A DNA stretch of 64,000 nt from Paracoccus shanxieyensis (GTDB taxonomy: Bacteria > Pseudomonadota > Alphaproteobacteria > Rhodobacterales > Rhodobacteraceae). Below the pieces are notes generated by a model, which was given only the letters and a program-made list of their open reading frames with translations, had not been told where the DNA came from and searched no databases. Below are positions 52,551 to 61,813 of this stretch, piece after piece (the stretch's first letter is position 1; every line of letters begins with the position of its first letter). The stretch spans positions 62,001 through 126,000 of the forward strand of contig NZ_WMII01000011.1 of assembly GCF_009711265.1 (NCBI RefSeq), read 5' to 3'. Position numbers and translations under genes: made by a program.

Positions 52551-53777
52551 ATGGCAGGACAAGGCCCTTGGGGCAGCGGAGGAGATGACGGCAAGGGTGG
52601 CGACAAGCCGCCTCAAGGGGGCCAGCGTCCCTGGGGCAATGCCGGCGGCAACGACAACGGCAATGGCAATGGCAAGGATCCCGGACCACGCCGTCCCGAA
52701 GCGCGCGGCGAGATCGACGATCTGGTGCGCAAGGGACAGGACCGGCTGCGCGTGCTGATGGGTGGCAAGGGCCAGCAGCAGGGCGGCGGTCGCGGTCCCG
52801 GCGGTCCGCGCCGTCCGCAGGCGCCGGAATTCCGTCTGGGGCGCGGCACATGGGGCCTGATCGGCCTTGGTGCGGTCGCGGTCTGGGCCTTTACCTCGTT
52901 CTATACCGTCAACCCCGAGGAACGCTCGGTCGAGCTGCTGTTCGGTCGCCCCTTCGCCACCGGCGAGGAAGGTCTGAACTTTGCGCCATGGCCCTTCGTC
53001 AAGGCCGAGGTCGTCTCGGTTTCGGGCGAACGCACCACCGAAATCGGCACCGGCCGCGCCGGTCCGATGGATAGCGGGCTGATGCTGACGCGCGACCAGA
53101 ACATCGTCGACATGGCCTATCAGGTGGTCTGGAACATCTCGGACCCCGAGAAATTCCTGTTCAATCTGGCAGATCCTGAGGACACCATCCGCGCCGTGGC
53201 CGAATCCGCGATGCGCGACATCGTGGCGCGTTCGGAACTGGCACCGATCCTGAACCGCGACCGCGGCATGATCGGCGAGGATCTGAAAGCGCAGGCGCAG
53301 GCCACGCTGGATGCCTATGACAGCGGCATCAACGTCGTGCGCGTCAACCTTGACCGCGCCGACCCGCCGCAAGAGGTCATCGACAGCTTCCGCGAGGTGC
53401 AGGCCGCCCAGCAGGAACGCGACCGCCTTGAGAAAGAGGCCGACGCCTATGCCAACCGGGTTCTGGCCAGCGCGCGCGGTGAAGCCGCCGCGATGATCGA
53501 ACGCTCGGAAGCTTACCGTGCCGAGGCGGTCAATACCGCCGAGGGTGAGGCCGCGCGCTTCAATTCGGTCTATGACGAATACATCAAGGCACCCGAGGTG
53601 ACCCGCCGTCGGATGTATCTGGAAACCATGGAAAATGTGCTGGGTCAGGTCAATAAGGTGATCCTGGACGGCAGCCAGGGCGGGCAGGGCGTCGTGCCCT
53701 ATCTGCCGCTTGACCAGTTGCGCAGCGGCTCGGCCGCGCCCGCCAATACCAACACGCGCAACGGGGGGAACCAGTGA
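52551..53777 (+). CDS. hflK: FtsH protease regulator HflK
   Basis: Periplasm-facing membrane protein that, with HflC, caps and modulates FtsH. The 408 residues start with a Gly/Pro/Asn-rich cytoplasmic tail (1-97, including a GNGNGNG run near 37-41), one membrane helix at about 101-120, then the SPFH/band-7 domain (EERSVELLFGRPF onward) and a coiled-coil region with QQERDRLEKEADAYANRV. One base overlaps hflC (TGATG at 53775-53779). Confidence 0.92.
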   Translation: MAGQGPWGSGGDDGKGGDKPPQGGQRPWGNAGGNDNGNGNGKDPGPRRPEARGEIDDLVRKGQDRLRVLMGGKGQQQGGGRGPGGPRRPQAPEFRLGRGTWGLIGLGAVAVWAFTSFYTVNPEERSVELLFGRPFATGEEGLNFAPWPFVKAEVVSVSGERTTEIGTGRAGPMDSGLMLTRDQNIVDMAYQVVWNISDPEKFLFNLADPEDTIRAVAESAMRDIVARSELAPILNRDRGMIGEDLKAQAQATLDAYDSGINVVRVNLDRADPPQEVIDSFREVQAAQQERDRLEKEADAYANRVLASARGEAAAMIERSEAYRAEAVNTAEGEAARFNSVYDEYIKAPEVTRRRMYLETMENVLGQVNKVILDGSQGGQGVVPYLPLDQLRSGSAAPANTNTRNGGNQ

Positions 53778-54880
53778 TGAACCGTGCGATTACGATTCTG
53801 CTGCTGCCCTTCCTGATCGTCGTGGGCGTGCTGCTGATGGCCTCGCTGTATATCGTCGATGTGCGGGAAAAGGCGCTGGTGATGCGCTTTGGTGAAGTCG
53901 TCGAGGTGCGCGAGGATCCCGGCATCGGCTTCAAGGTGCCGTTCATCGACAATGTGGTGCGCTATGACGCGCGGATCCTTGGCATTCCGACCCCACCGAT
54001 GGAGGTCACGCCGCTGGATGACCGCCGTCTGGTCGTCGATGCCTTCGCGCGCTGGCAGATCACCGATGTGGTGCAGTTCCGCCGTGCGACCGCTGCGGGT
54101 GGCGTGCAATTCGCCCAGCAGCGTCTGGCCGACATCGTGACCAACGCCATTCGTCAGGTGCTGGGCTCGGTGCCTTCGACCATGGTGCTGTCGGACGACC
54201 GGACGCCGCTGATGAACCAGATCCGCGATCTGGCGCGTCAGAACGCCGAGGCGCTTGGCGTGCGCGTCATCGACGTGCGCCTGACCCGCACCGACCTGCC
54301 CGAGCAGAACCTGAACGCCACCTATGCCCGGATGCGTGCGGAACGCGAGCGTGAGGCGGCCGATGAAATCGCCCGCGGTGGCGAAGCCGCGCAGCGTGTC
54401 CGCGACGCAGCCGACCGCACCGTGGTCGAACTGACCTCGGAAGCGCGCAAGAAGGCCGAAATCGTGCGCGGTGAAGCCGATGCCCGCCGCAACGCGATCT
54501 ATGCCGCAGCCTTTGGCCGCGACCCCGAGTTCTTTGCCTTCACCCGCTCGATGACCTCGTATGAGCGGGCGCTGAAAGGCGAAAACAGCTCGCTGGTCAT
54601 CCAGCCGGAAGGTGAGTTCTTCGATTACCTGCGCAGCGACGGTGCCGACCGGGCAAACCCCGTGCCGGTCGCGTCCAGCGCGGCATCCTCGGTGGTGCTG
54701 GGGGAAAACGCTGCCACGGATGAAACCTCGACCGAGGACACCGTGCCGCCGTCCGAGACCAATCGCGAAGGTCAGCCCTTGGGTGAAAACGCCGGGGTGA
54801 CGCTGACGCCGATGCCGGAATCGCTGTCCAGCCCGCCGCAATCCGAAAGCGCCGTGCCGGCCCCCGCGCCCGCGAACTAG
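53777..54880 (+). CDS. hflC: FtsH protease regulator HflC
   Basis: Partner of HflK, 367 residues. A membrane helix is at 4-25 and the SPFH domain follows (VVDVREKALVMRFGEVV-type start, RRLVVDAFARWQI), then a helical region MRAEREREAADEIARGGEAA. The C-terminus after about 290 is a long Ser/Pro/Ala-rich acidic tail, longer than enteric HflC. ATG at 53777 is preferred to GTG at 53774. A bidirectional terminator follows at 54902-54932. Confidence 0.92.
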   Translation: MNRAITILLLPFLIVVGVLLMASLYIVDVREKALVMRFGEVVEVREDPGIGFKVPFIDNVVRYDARILGIPTPPMEVTPLDDRRLVVDAFARWQITDVVQFRRATAAGGVQFAQQRLADIVTNAIRQVLGSVPSTMVLSDDRTPLMNQIRDLARQNAEALGVRVIDVRLTRTDLPEQNLNATYARMRAEREREAADEIARGGEAAQRVRDAADRTVVELTSEARKKAEIVRGEADARRNAIYAAAFGRDPEFFAFTRSMTSYERALKGENSSLVIQPEGEFFDYLRSDGADRANPVPVASSAASSVVLGENAATDETSTEDTVPPSETNREGQPLGENAGVTLTPMPESLSSPPQSESAVPAPAPAN

Positions 54881-54901
54881 GCGCAGGTCTGAGGCAATCA
54901 C

Positions 54902-54932
54902 AAAAGGGGCGAGGCTTGGCTTCGCCCCTTTT
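54902..54932. terminator. Bidirectional terminator between hflC and the transglutaminase operon
   Basis: AAAAGGGGCGA (54902-54912) and TCGCCCCTTTT (54922-54932) are perfect inverted repeats around a 9-base loop, with T-runs on both strands. It ends transcription of hflKC from the left and of the three-gene operon from the right. Confidence 0.88.
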
Positions 54933-55924
54933 CAGATGCGCGGATCGGTTTCCGGGATCGGGTCTTCGCTGTCCTCTCGGCGTTGGCGCGGGCGTGCGGG
55001 CAGATCCAGCACCGAAGGCGACCAGCCGCCGGGATGGGTTTGCAGCGGCGCTTCCTCGATATCGACGCTGTGGCTGCCGGTCTGTTCGCCTTCCAGCCGC
55101 AACATGCCGGTGACCGGGGCCACGTCGTCGTAATCGCGGCCAAAGCCGATCTCGATATGGTCGCCAAGCGCGAAACAGCCATTGGTCGGGTCGTAATCGA
55201 CCCAGCCGGTTTCCGTGCCGCACCAGCCGCGCACCCAGGCGTGGGTGGCATCGGCCCCGACCAGCCGGGGCTGGCCGGGCGGCGGCAGGGTGCGCAGATA
55301 GCCCCCGACATAGGCGGCGGGAATGCCAAGGCTGCGCAAGCCCCCGACCATGATCTGGGCAAAGTCCTGACAGACACCGCGCCGCTGGGCAAAGGCCTGC
55401 GCGGGCGGCGTGTTCACATCGGTGGCCTCGGCGTCAAAGGCCATGTCGCGGTGCAAGGCACGGCCGAATGCCTCAAGCGCCTCGCGCGTGGTGACGGTCT
55501 TTTGCGTCGCGCGGGCGGCATATTCGGCGACCTTCGGCATCAGCGGGATACGCGCGGTCGGCGTCAGATAGTGATGCGGCGCGGCGGGATCCACGCCGCG
55601 ATAGGCCGCGATCTCGGCGGGCAGCACCGAAAGCGGGGTCGAGATGTCCAGTCCGATCTGATGGGCGATGCGTTCGACCTCGGCCTCAAGCACGAATTCC
55701 AGTTCCGTCAGGCCCTGCGGCATCACCATTTCAATGACGCGGATGCCTTGGAAATCGGTGAATTCGGCGGTTTCCGCCGGGTCCGGCTCGATGCGGATCT
55801 CGGCATGCAGCAGGTTCTGGCGACCCGGGATCTCGGCCGGAAGAATGCGGAAAAGCTGCCGCCCCGCCCCCGGAGGCCGGTCGAATTCATAGCGAAACGC
55901 CACCTGCATCGCATAGACGGTCAT
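54932..55924 (-). CDS. Transglutaminase-like protein, third gene of the amidoligase operon
   Basis: A 330-residue protein with an N-terminal bacterial transglutaminase-like beta domain and a papain-fold core. The catalytic triad is complete: Cys185 (RRGVCQDFAQ), His229 (ATHAWVRG) and Asp245 (VDYDPTNG). Such proteins act as peptidases or amide transferases rather than true cross-linkers. The start at 55924 gives an ATGA overlap with the upstream ATP-grasp gene. No signal peptide, so it is likely cytoplasmic. A bidirectional terminator is at its 3' end. Confidence 0.87.
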   Translation of the reverse strand: MTVYAMQVAFRYEFDRPPGAGRQLFRILPAEIPGRQNLLHAEIRIEPDPAETAEFTDFQGIRVIEMVMPQGLTELEFVLEAEVERIAHQIGLDISTPLSVLPAEIAAYRGVDPAAPHHYLTPTARIPLMPKVAEYAARATQKTVTTREALEAFGRALHRDMAFDAEATDVNTPPAQAFAQRRGVCQDFAQIMVGGLRSLGIPAAYVGGYLRTLPPPGQPRLVGADATHAWVRGWCGTETGWVDYDPTNGCFALGDHIEIGFGRDYDDVAPVTGMLRLEGEQTGSHSVDIEEAPLQTHPGGWSPSVLDLPARPRQRREDSEDPIPETDPRI

Positions 55925-58332
55925 CGCAGATATGCCTCGGTGATCAGGTTGGACAGGCCCGAGATCTGGTCGTGCAGCCGTTGCAGCGCCGCCGTGTCCA
56001 GCGTTTCGGCGGGTTCGGTGGCGACCTCGGTTGCGACCCGCAGCATGGCGCGGCCCAGCGGGGAATATTCGCCATGCCGTGCCGCGCCGGGCAGCTGTTC
56101 GATCTGCGCCAGCATGTGATCCAGCTGATTGCGCACCGAGCGCGGGTTCATCGGATCCAGCACCAGCAGATCGATCACCGTCTCGCGCGAGGTCGAGACG
56201 CTGAAGCGCCGCCGGTGGGTCAGCACGCTGTCGCCCAGCTCGACGCACAGATCCAGCGCGCCATCGGGGGCCTTGGGATCGGCAAGGGCCGCGACGATGC
56301 CGGTCATGCCAAGCGCGCGTTCCTGCATCCGCCCGATGGTCAGGAAGCGCCACCCGAAGAAGCGATACATGTTTTCATGCACCAGCCCCGAAAAGCCCGC
56401 CAGCTTGCGCAGCAGGGCCGACAGCGCGCGGGCAGCGTCGTCGCCTGCGGTCACGCGGCCTGCCATGCGGCGGGCGGATTTCTCCAGATCGGTCAGTGCC
56501 GACCAGCCATCGGTCGAAAAGCGGTCGCGCACCTGTCCGGCGCTGTTCACCGCCGAGGCGATGGTGTCGATCAGCCCCTGCGGAACGGCGCGCGCGGGGT
56601 CGATGCCGTATTCGTCCAGCAGCGCGTCCATGGCTTCCTGCAGCGGCTCGGCGCCGCGCCCGCTTTCAGAGATGCGCACATGGCGCGCGCGCAGGATGCG
56701 CACGATGATTTCTGCCCGCTCGACATAGCGGCCCATCCAGAACAGGTTATCCGCCGCGCGCGAGGGCAGCGCACCGGGCGCGCTGCGCCGGAACGGGCCG
56801 CGCGGCTGCGGGGCCATGGTGATTGCGGGCACGTCCTGCGGGCTGACGATCCAGACATCCGCCGAAGCGCCGCCCTTTTGCATCGCGAGCGCCTTCGGAT
56901 CGCCCGATGCGCCGATGCGGGCAAAGCCCCCCGGCATGACCTGCCAGCCATTCGCGCCGCGGGCCAGAAACACCCGCAGCGAAAACGGCCGCGGCTGAAG
57001 CTGGCCGTCGATCAGCGCGGGCGTGGTCGACAGCGTGACCATTTCCTGCGCGACCAGCCCCGCACCCTGCCGGGCAAGGCGGGCCTCCAGATCGGCGCGG
57101 CTCAGGTCGGCGGCCTTCACGGGGGCGGTGTCGCGGTCAAAGGGCAGGCCGGTTTCCAGCGCGCCGCTCAGCACCATGCGTTCGGGTGCGCGCAGCACGG
57201 CGTCGCGTTCCGCCGCGCCCCCCAGCCACCATGTCGCAATATTGGGCATCATCAGCGGCGCGCCTGTCAGTTCCACCGAAAGCTGCGGCAGGAACGCCAT
57301 CATGGCGCGGGCCTCCAGCACGCCCGAACCCAGCGAGTTCACCATCATCAACCCACCGCGCCGCAGCGCCGAGACCATGCCGGGCGTGCCGATATGCGAA
57401 TTCGGCGCAAGCTCCAGCGGATCGACATATTCGCCGTCCATGCGCCGCCACAGGATGTCCAGCGGCTGCAACCCCGCCACGGTGCGCACCATCAGCCGCC
57501 CGTCATGGGCCACCAGATCGTCGCCCTGCACCAGCATGAAGCCCAGATAGCGGGCGATCCACGCATGTTCGTAATAGGTCTCGTTCAGCGGGCCGGGGGT
57601 CAGAATGGCGGTGCGGGCATCGCGGTCGGCACGGGCCTGCATCAGCCGGTCGCGGAAATCGCGGAAAAATCCCGCCAGCCTGTGCACGTTCTGCTGTGTG
57701 AACACATCCGCGAAGGCGCGCGAGGTCGCGACGCGGTTTTCCAGTGCATAGCCCGCGCCCGAGGGCGCCTCGGTCCGGTCCGACAGCACCCACCAGTTGC
57801 CATCCGGGCCGCGCCCGATCTCGAAGGCGATGAAATGCAGGTGATGGCCAAGCCGGGGGGGGATGCCGACCATCGGGCGCAGCCAGCGCGGATTGGCCGC
57901 GACCAGCGCGGGCGGCAGACGGCCCTGCGCGATCAGCCGGTTGGGGCCGTAAAGATCGGCCATGACGGTTTCCAGCAGGTCGGCCCGCTGGATCAACGCG
58001 GCGCTGACCTGTTCCCAATCCGCCTCGTCGATCAGAACGGGGACATGGCTCAGCGGCCAGGGCCGCTCGGTGGAAATGCCGGTGCCATATTGGCGATAGA
58101 ACACGCCCGAATCGTTCAGATATTGATCGGCGCGGGCCAGCGCGATGGCCATATCTTCGGCGCTGAGGCCGGAAACCTGATCCAGCAGGGGCCGCCACAG
58201 CGGGCGGATCTGGCCGTCCGGGCCGATCAGTTCGTCCGGTGTGCCGGGCAGCGCGGCATAGGCATCAAGCCCCAGACCTTCGGCCAAGGTCGGGGCGTCG
58301 GGGTCATGCTGTGTCGCCGTCGTGCTGGTCAT
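55921..58332 (-). CDS. Circularly permuted ATP-grasp amidoligase fused to an alpha-E domain
   Basis: An 803-residue protein whose first part (about 30-480) is the circularly permuted ATP-grasp type 2 domain (former DUF404/407) and whose second part (about 495-795) is the all-helical alpha-E domain (former DUF403). Recognisable pieces are PRWLRPMVGIPPRLGHHLHF, NETYYEHAWIARYLGFMLVQGDDL, VDPLELAPNSHIGTPGMV (each within one family block), and for alpha-E ADNLFWMGRYVERAE and MYRFFGWRFLTIGRMQERA. Predicted to form peptide or amide bonds on an unknown substrate. Eight bases after the DUF2126 gene. Confidence 0.85.
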   Translation of the reverse strand: MTSTTATQHDPDAPTLAEGLGLDAYAALPGTPDELIGPDGQIRPLWRPLLDQVSGLSAEDMAIALARADQYLNDSGVFYRQYGTGISTERPWPLSHVPVLIDEADWEQVSAALIQRADLLETVMADLYGPNRLIAQGRLPPALVAANPRWLRPMVGIPPRLGHHLHFIAFEIGRGPDGNWWVLSDRTEAPSGAGYALENRVATSRAFADVFTQQNVHRLAGFFRDFRDRLMQARADRDARTAILTPGPLNETYYEHAWIARYLGFMLVQGDDLVAHDGRLMVRTVAGLQPLDILWRRMDGEYVDPLELAPNSHIGTPGMVSALRRGGLMMVNSLGSGVLEARAMMAFLPQLSVELTGAPLMMPNIATWWLGGAAERDAVLRAPERMVLSGALETGLPFDRDTAPVKAADLSRADLEARLARQGAGLVAQEMVTLSTTPALIDGQLQPRPFSLRVFLARGANGWQVMPGGFARIGASGDPKALAMQKGGASADVWIVSPQDVPAITMAPQPRGPFRRSAPGALPSRAADNLFWMGRYVERAEIIVRILRARHVRISESGRGAEPLQEAMDALLDEYGIDPARAVPQGLIDTIASAVNSAGQVRDRFSTDGWSALTDLEKSARRMAGRVTAGDDAARALSALLRKLAGFSGLVHENMYRFFGWRFLTIGRMQERALGMTGIVAALADPKAPDGALDLCVELGDSVLTHRRRFSVSTSRETVIDLLVLDPMNPRSVRNQLDHMLAQIEQLPGAARHGEYSPLGRAMLRVATEVATEPAETLDTAALQRLHDQISGLSNLITEAYLR

Positions 58333-58340
58333 GCGCCGGA

Positions 58341-61300
58341 CTAGACGCCCGGCGGCCGCCGAAGGTCAAGCGTCATGGGAAATTCTCGTGAAATTCGTTC
58401 GGGTTGTGGCTGAAAATCATGGCCCGGACTGTGACCGAAGGGCTGGAAGCGCGCAAGGCGGCGGGCCTCGGCCTCATTGCAGTTCACGGGGAAGGTGTCG
58501 TAATTGCGCCCGCCGGGATGGGCGACGTGATAGGTGCAGCCGCCCATGGCGCGGCCCGACCACATGTCCCAGATGTCGAAGGTCAGCGGGGCATCGACGG
58601 GCAAGGCCGGGTGGATGGCCGAGGCGGGCTGCCACGCCTTGAAGCGCAGACCCGCGACCGATTGCCCGCCGCCCACCGCCTGCAGGGGCAGGGTGCGGCC
58701 ATTGCACAGCACGCGATAGCGTTCGGGATCGGCGGCAGACAGCTTGACCTGCAACCGTTCGGTCGAGCTGTCGGTATAGCGCACCGTGCCGCCGATCGCG
58801 CCGGTTTCGCCCAGCACATGCCATGGCTCAAGCGCCTGTCGCAGTTCCAGATGCGCGCCCGGCACCTGCAATTCGCCGCAGAAGGGGAAGCGGAATTCAT
58901 GGCTGGCGGTGAACCATTCCTCGCGCAGCGGGAAGCCATGCGCGGCCAGATCGGCCAGCACGTCCTGAAAATCCGCCCAAAGATGATGCGGCAGCATGAA
59001 GCGGTCATGCAGCGCCGTGCCCCAGCGGGTCAGATCGCCCGTGGCCGGGCTGTTCCAGAAGCGGGCGATCAGCGCGCGGATCAGCAATTGCTGGGCAAGG
59101 CTCATCCTTGCATCCGGCGGCATCTCGAAGCCGCGGAATTCGACCAGACCCAGCCGCCCGGTCGGGCCGTCGGGGGAATACAGCTTGTCGATGCAGATTT
59201 CCGCGCGATGCGTGTTGCCCGTCACATCGGTCAGCATATTGCGCAGCAGCCGGTCCACCAGCCATGGCGGCGGGCGGTCACCCTTGCCGGGGGCGGGGAT
59301 CTGCGACAGCGCGATCTCCATTTCGTAAAGCGCGTCATGGCGCGCCTCGTCGATGCGGGGTGCCTGACTGGTCGGACCGATGAACAGCCCCGAGAACATG
59401 TAGCTGAGCGAGGGATGCCGGTTCCAGTGCAGGATCAGGCTGGCCAGCAGATCCGGGCGGCGCAGAAAGGGGCTGTCCATGGTCGTGCCGCCGCCCACGA
59501 CGACGTGGTTGCCGCCGCCGGTGCCGGTATGCTTGCCGTCGATCATGAACTTGTCCGCACCAAGGCGCGACTGGCGGGCATCCTCATAGACGCCCTGCGT
59601 GATCGCCACGCAATCGGCCCAGCTTTGCGCGGGGTGGATGTTCACCTCGATCACGCCCGGATCGGGGGCGACGCGGATGACGTTCAGGCGCGGATCATGC
59701 GGCGGGGCATAGCCTTCGATATGGATCTTCAGCCCAAGGCGCAGCGCGGCGGATTCGGCGGCGCGCAGCAGGTCCAGATAATCCTCGAGCCGCGTCACCG
59801 GCGGCATGAAGACGCACAGCCGCCCGTCGCGCGGCTCGACCGCCAGCGCGGTGCGCACGAAGCCGTCGACTTCGGTGCTGGCGTCCTGACCGTGCTGGGT
59901 CTGTTGCGGCGCGGCGGCGGTGAAGCTGGCCACGGGTTGCGATTTGCGGATCGTATCCAGCGGCTGGGGCTTTTCCAAAGGCGCGCGCGGGATGGTGGTG
60001 TCCATCTCGTTGACATAGGGATATTGCGCCGGGCTGAGCCATGGCAGGCTGCCCAAGGGCAGGCGATAGCCAAGCGCGCTGTCGCCCGGCGTCAGATAGA
60101 TCTTGCCGCGCCGCAGCCGCCATGCCTCGGACTGCCAGCCGCGTCCGGCATCGCGGGCCTGCCACGGCTGCACGGGCAGCACGAAGCCCACGGGCTGTGT
60201 CAGGCCGCGATTGAAGACGGTGGCAAGGCGGTGGCGTTCTTCGGGGTCTTTCAGGCGGCTGTTTTCCGGCGTCACATTGTCGGGCAACTGCGCCTCGCGC
60301 AGCAGCCATTCGGCGGGGTCTTCATAGGCGGGCAGGATGTTGTCCGCAGGCAGGTCCAGTTCCGCCGCAATCTCGCGCAAGAGATCCTGCGATTGCTGCG
60401 GCGAGGCGTCATGGTCCTGACCTTCGGTCGCGATCACATCGGGGTTTTGCCAGACCGGCTGGCCGTCGCGGCGCCAGAACAGCGAAAAGGTCCAGCGCGG
60501 CAGCGTCTCGCCCGGATACCATTTGCCCTGTCCGTAATGCAGGAACCCGCCCGGCGCGAAGCGGTCGCGCAGGCGGCGGATCAGCGTATCGGCAAGCTGG
60601 CGTTTGACCGGACCGACGGCGGCGGTGTTCCATTCGTCGCTTTCGAAATCGTCGATCGACACGAAGGTCGGCTCGCCGCCCATGGTCAGACGCACATCGC
60701 CTGCGGCCAGCGCCTGATCGACCTTTTCGCCAAGCGCGTTCAATTCATCCCATGCCGCATCGCTGAAGGGTTTGGTGATGCGCGGATGTTCGGCCACGCG
60801 CCGCACCTGCATGTCGAAATCGAATTCGGTGTTGGCCTGCCCGATATAGCCGCCGCTGATCGGCGCGGCATTGCGGTAATGCGGGGTCGCGGCCAGCGGG
60901 ATATGGCTTTCGCCGGTCAACAGGCCCGAGGTCGGATCCAGCCCGATCCAGCCCGCGCCGGGAATATAGACCTCGGCCCAGGCATGCAGGTCGGTGAAAT
61001 CCTGATCCGTGCCCGACGGGCCGTCCAGCGCCTTCAGGTCCGGCTTCAGCTGGATCAGATAGCCCGAGACGAAGCGTGCGGCAAAGCCCAGATGCCGCAG
61101 CGCCTGCACCAGCAGCCAACTGCTGTCGCGGCACGACCCCGAGCCGATGCCCAATGTTTCCTCGGGCGTCTGCACGCCGGGTTCCAGCCGGATGGTATAG
61201 CCGACCAGCCCGGCGATGCGGGCGTTCAGCGCCACGATGAAATCCGTGGTGCGCTGCCGGTCGCGCGGGATGGTTTCCAGAAGCGCCTGCAGATGCGGCC

Positions 61301-61670
61301 CCGCGGGTTCGGGCTGGCGATAGATCACCAGTTCCTCGACCAGATCCAGCGGATATTCAAAGGGCCAGAATTCCGCGCTTTCCTCGGTGAAGAAATCGAA
61401 CGGGTTGTAGACGGTCATGTCGGCGACCAGATCCACCTCGATCTTCAGTTCGCGCACGGGTTCGGGAAAGACGAACCGCGCCAGCCAGTTGCCGAAGGGA
61501 TCCAGCTGGTGGTTCACGAAATGCCCGGCCGGGCTGACCTTCAGGCTGTGCGAGATGACATTGGTGCGCGAATAGGGCGCAGGCCGCAGACGGATGACCT
61601 GAGGCCCAAGAAGCACCGGCTTGTCATAGCGATAATGGGTCAGGTGATAGATACTGGCCTTGATCGACAT
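58341..61670 (-). CDS. Transglutaminase-DUF2126 fusion protein, first gene of the amidoligase operon
   Basis: A 1109-residue cytoplasmic protein. Residues 1-255 form a transglutaminase-like unit with an intact triad: Cys180 (GSGSCRDSS), His229 (DLHAWAEVY) and Asp245 (GLDPTSG). From about 300 to the end is the DUF2126 region, described as a putative amidoligase (glutamine-synthetase-like) domain, with LTMGGEPTFVSIDD, HTGTGGGNHVVVGG, NRHPSLSYMFSGLFIGPTSQAPR, EFRGFEMPPD and HVAHPGGRNYDTFP. A GAGGGG ribosome-binding site precedes the ATG at 61670. The size matches the usual 1100-residue family form. Confidence 0.88.
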   Translation of the reverse strand: MSIKASIYHLTHYRYDKPVLLGPQVIRLRPAPYSRTNVISHSLKVSPAGHFVNHQLDPFGNWLARFVFPEPVRELKIEVDLVADMTVYNPFDFFTEESAEFWPFEYPLDLVEELVIYRQPEPAGPHLQALLETIPRDRQRTTDFIVALNARIAGLVGYTIRLEPGVQTPEETLGIGSGSCRDSSWLLVQALRHLGFAARFVSGYLIQLKPDLKALDGPSGTDQDFTDLHAWAEVYIPGAGWIGLDPTSGLLTGESHIPLAATPHYRNAAPISGGYIGQANTEFDFDMQVRRVAEHPRITKPFSDAAWDELNALGEKVDQALAAGDVRLTMGGEPTFVSIDDFESDEWNTAAVGPVKRQLADTLIRRLRDRFAPGGFLHYGQGKWYPGETLPRWTFSLFWRRDGQPVWQNPDVIATEGQDHDASPQQSQDLLREIAAELDLPADNILPAYEDPAEWLLREAQLPDNVTPENSRLKDPEERHRLATVFNRGLTQPVGFVLPVQPWQARDAGRGWQSEAWRLRRGKIYLTPGDSALGYRLPLGSLPWLSPAQYPYVNEMDTTIPRAPLEKPQPLDTIRKSQPVASFTAAAPQQTQHGQDASTEVDGFVRTALAVEPRDGRLCVFMPPVTRLEDYLDLLRAAESAALRLGLKIHIEGYAPPHDPRLNVIRVAPDPGVIEVNIHPAQSWADCVAITQGVYEDARQSRLGADKFMIDGKHTGTGGGNHVVVGGGTTMDSPFLRRPDLLASLILHWNRHPSLSYMFSGLFIGPTSQAPRIDEARHDALYEMEIALSQIPAPGKGDRPPPWLVDRLLRNMLTDVTGNTHRAEICIDKLYSPDGPTGRLGLVEFRGFEMPPDARMSLAQQLLIRALIARFWNSPATGDLTRWGTALHDRFMLPHHLWADFQDVLADLAAHGFPLREEWFTASHEFRFPFCGELQVPGAHLELRQALEPWHVLGETGAIGGTVRYTDSSTERLQVKLSAADPERYRVLCNGRTLPLQAVGGGQSVAGLRFKAWQPASAIHPALPVDAPLTFDIWDMWSGRAMGGCTYHVAHPGGRNYDTFPVNCNEAEARRLARFQPFGHSPGHDFQPQPERISREFPMTLDLRRPPGV

Positions 61671-61813
61671 GACATTTCCCCTCGTTGACCTGATGCCCTT
61701 GCTAGCAGCGTGGCCCCGGCTTTGGGAACACGCGAAGCGGCGATGGGCGGCGCCGGATGCGAATGCGGCGTGCCCCGACGCAAACTGCTGAAAAACGCGG
61801 CAGTTCCCGCGCG

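Noticed and set aside
55972..58344. A 790-codon plus-strand frame opposite the ATP-grasp/alpha-E gene
   Set aside because: The minus-strand protein has clear ATP-grasp and alpha-E family blocks. The antisense product is low-complexity and lacks a ribosome-binding site.
58404..61688. A 1094-codon open frame on the plus strand opposite the DUF2126 gene
   Set aside because: It mirrors a gene with clear catalytic motifs and a ribosome-binding site; the antisense translation is Arg/His/Gln/Gly-rich without domains. Long antisense frames are expected from GC-biased third codon positions.
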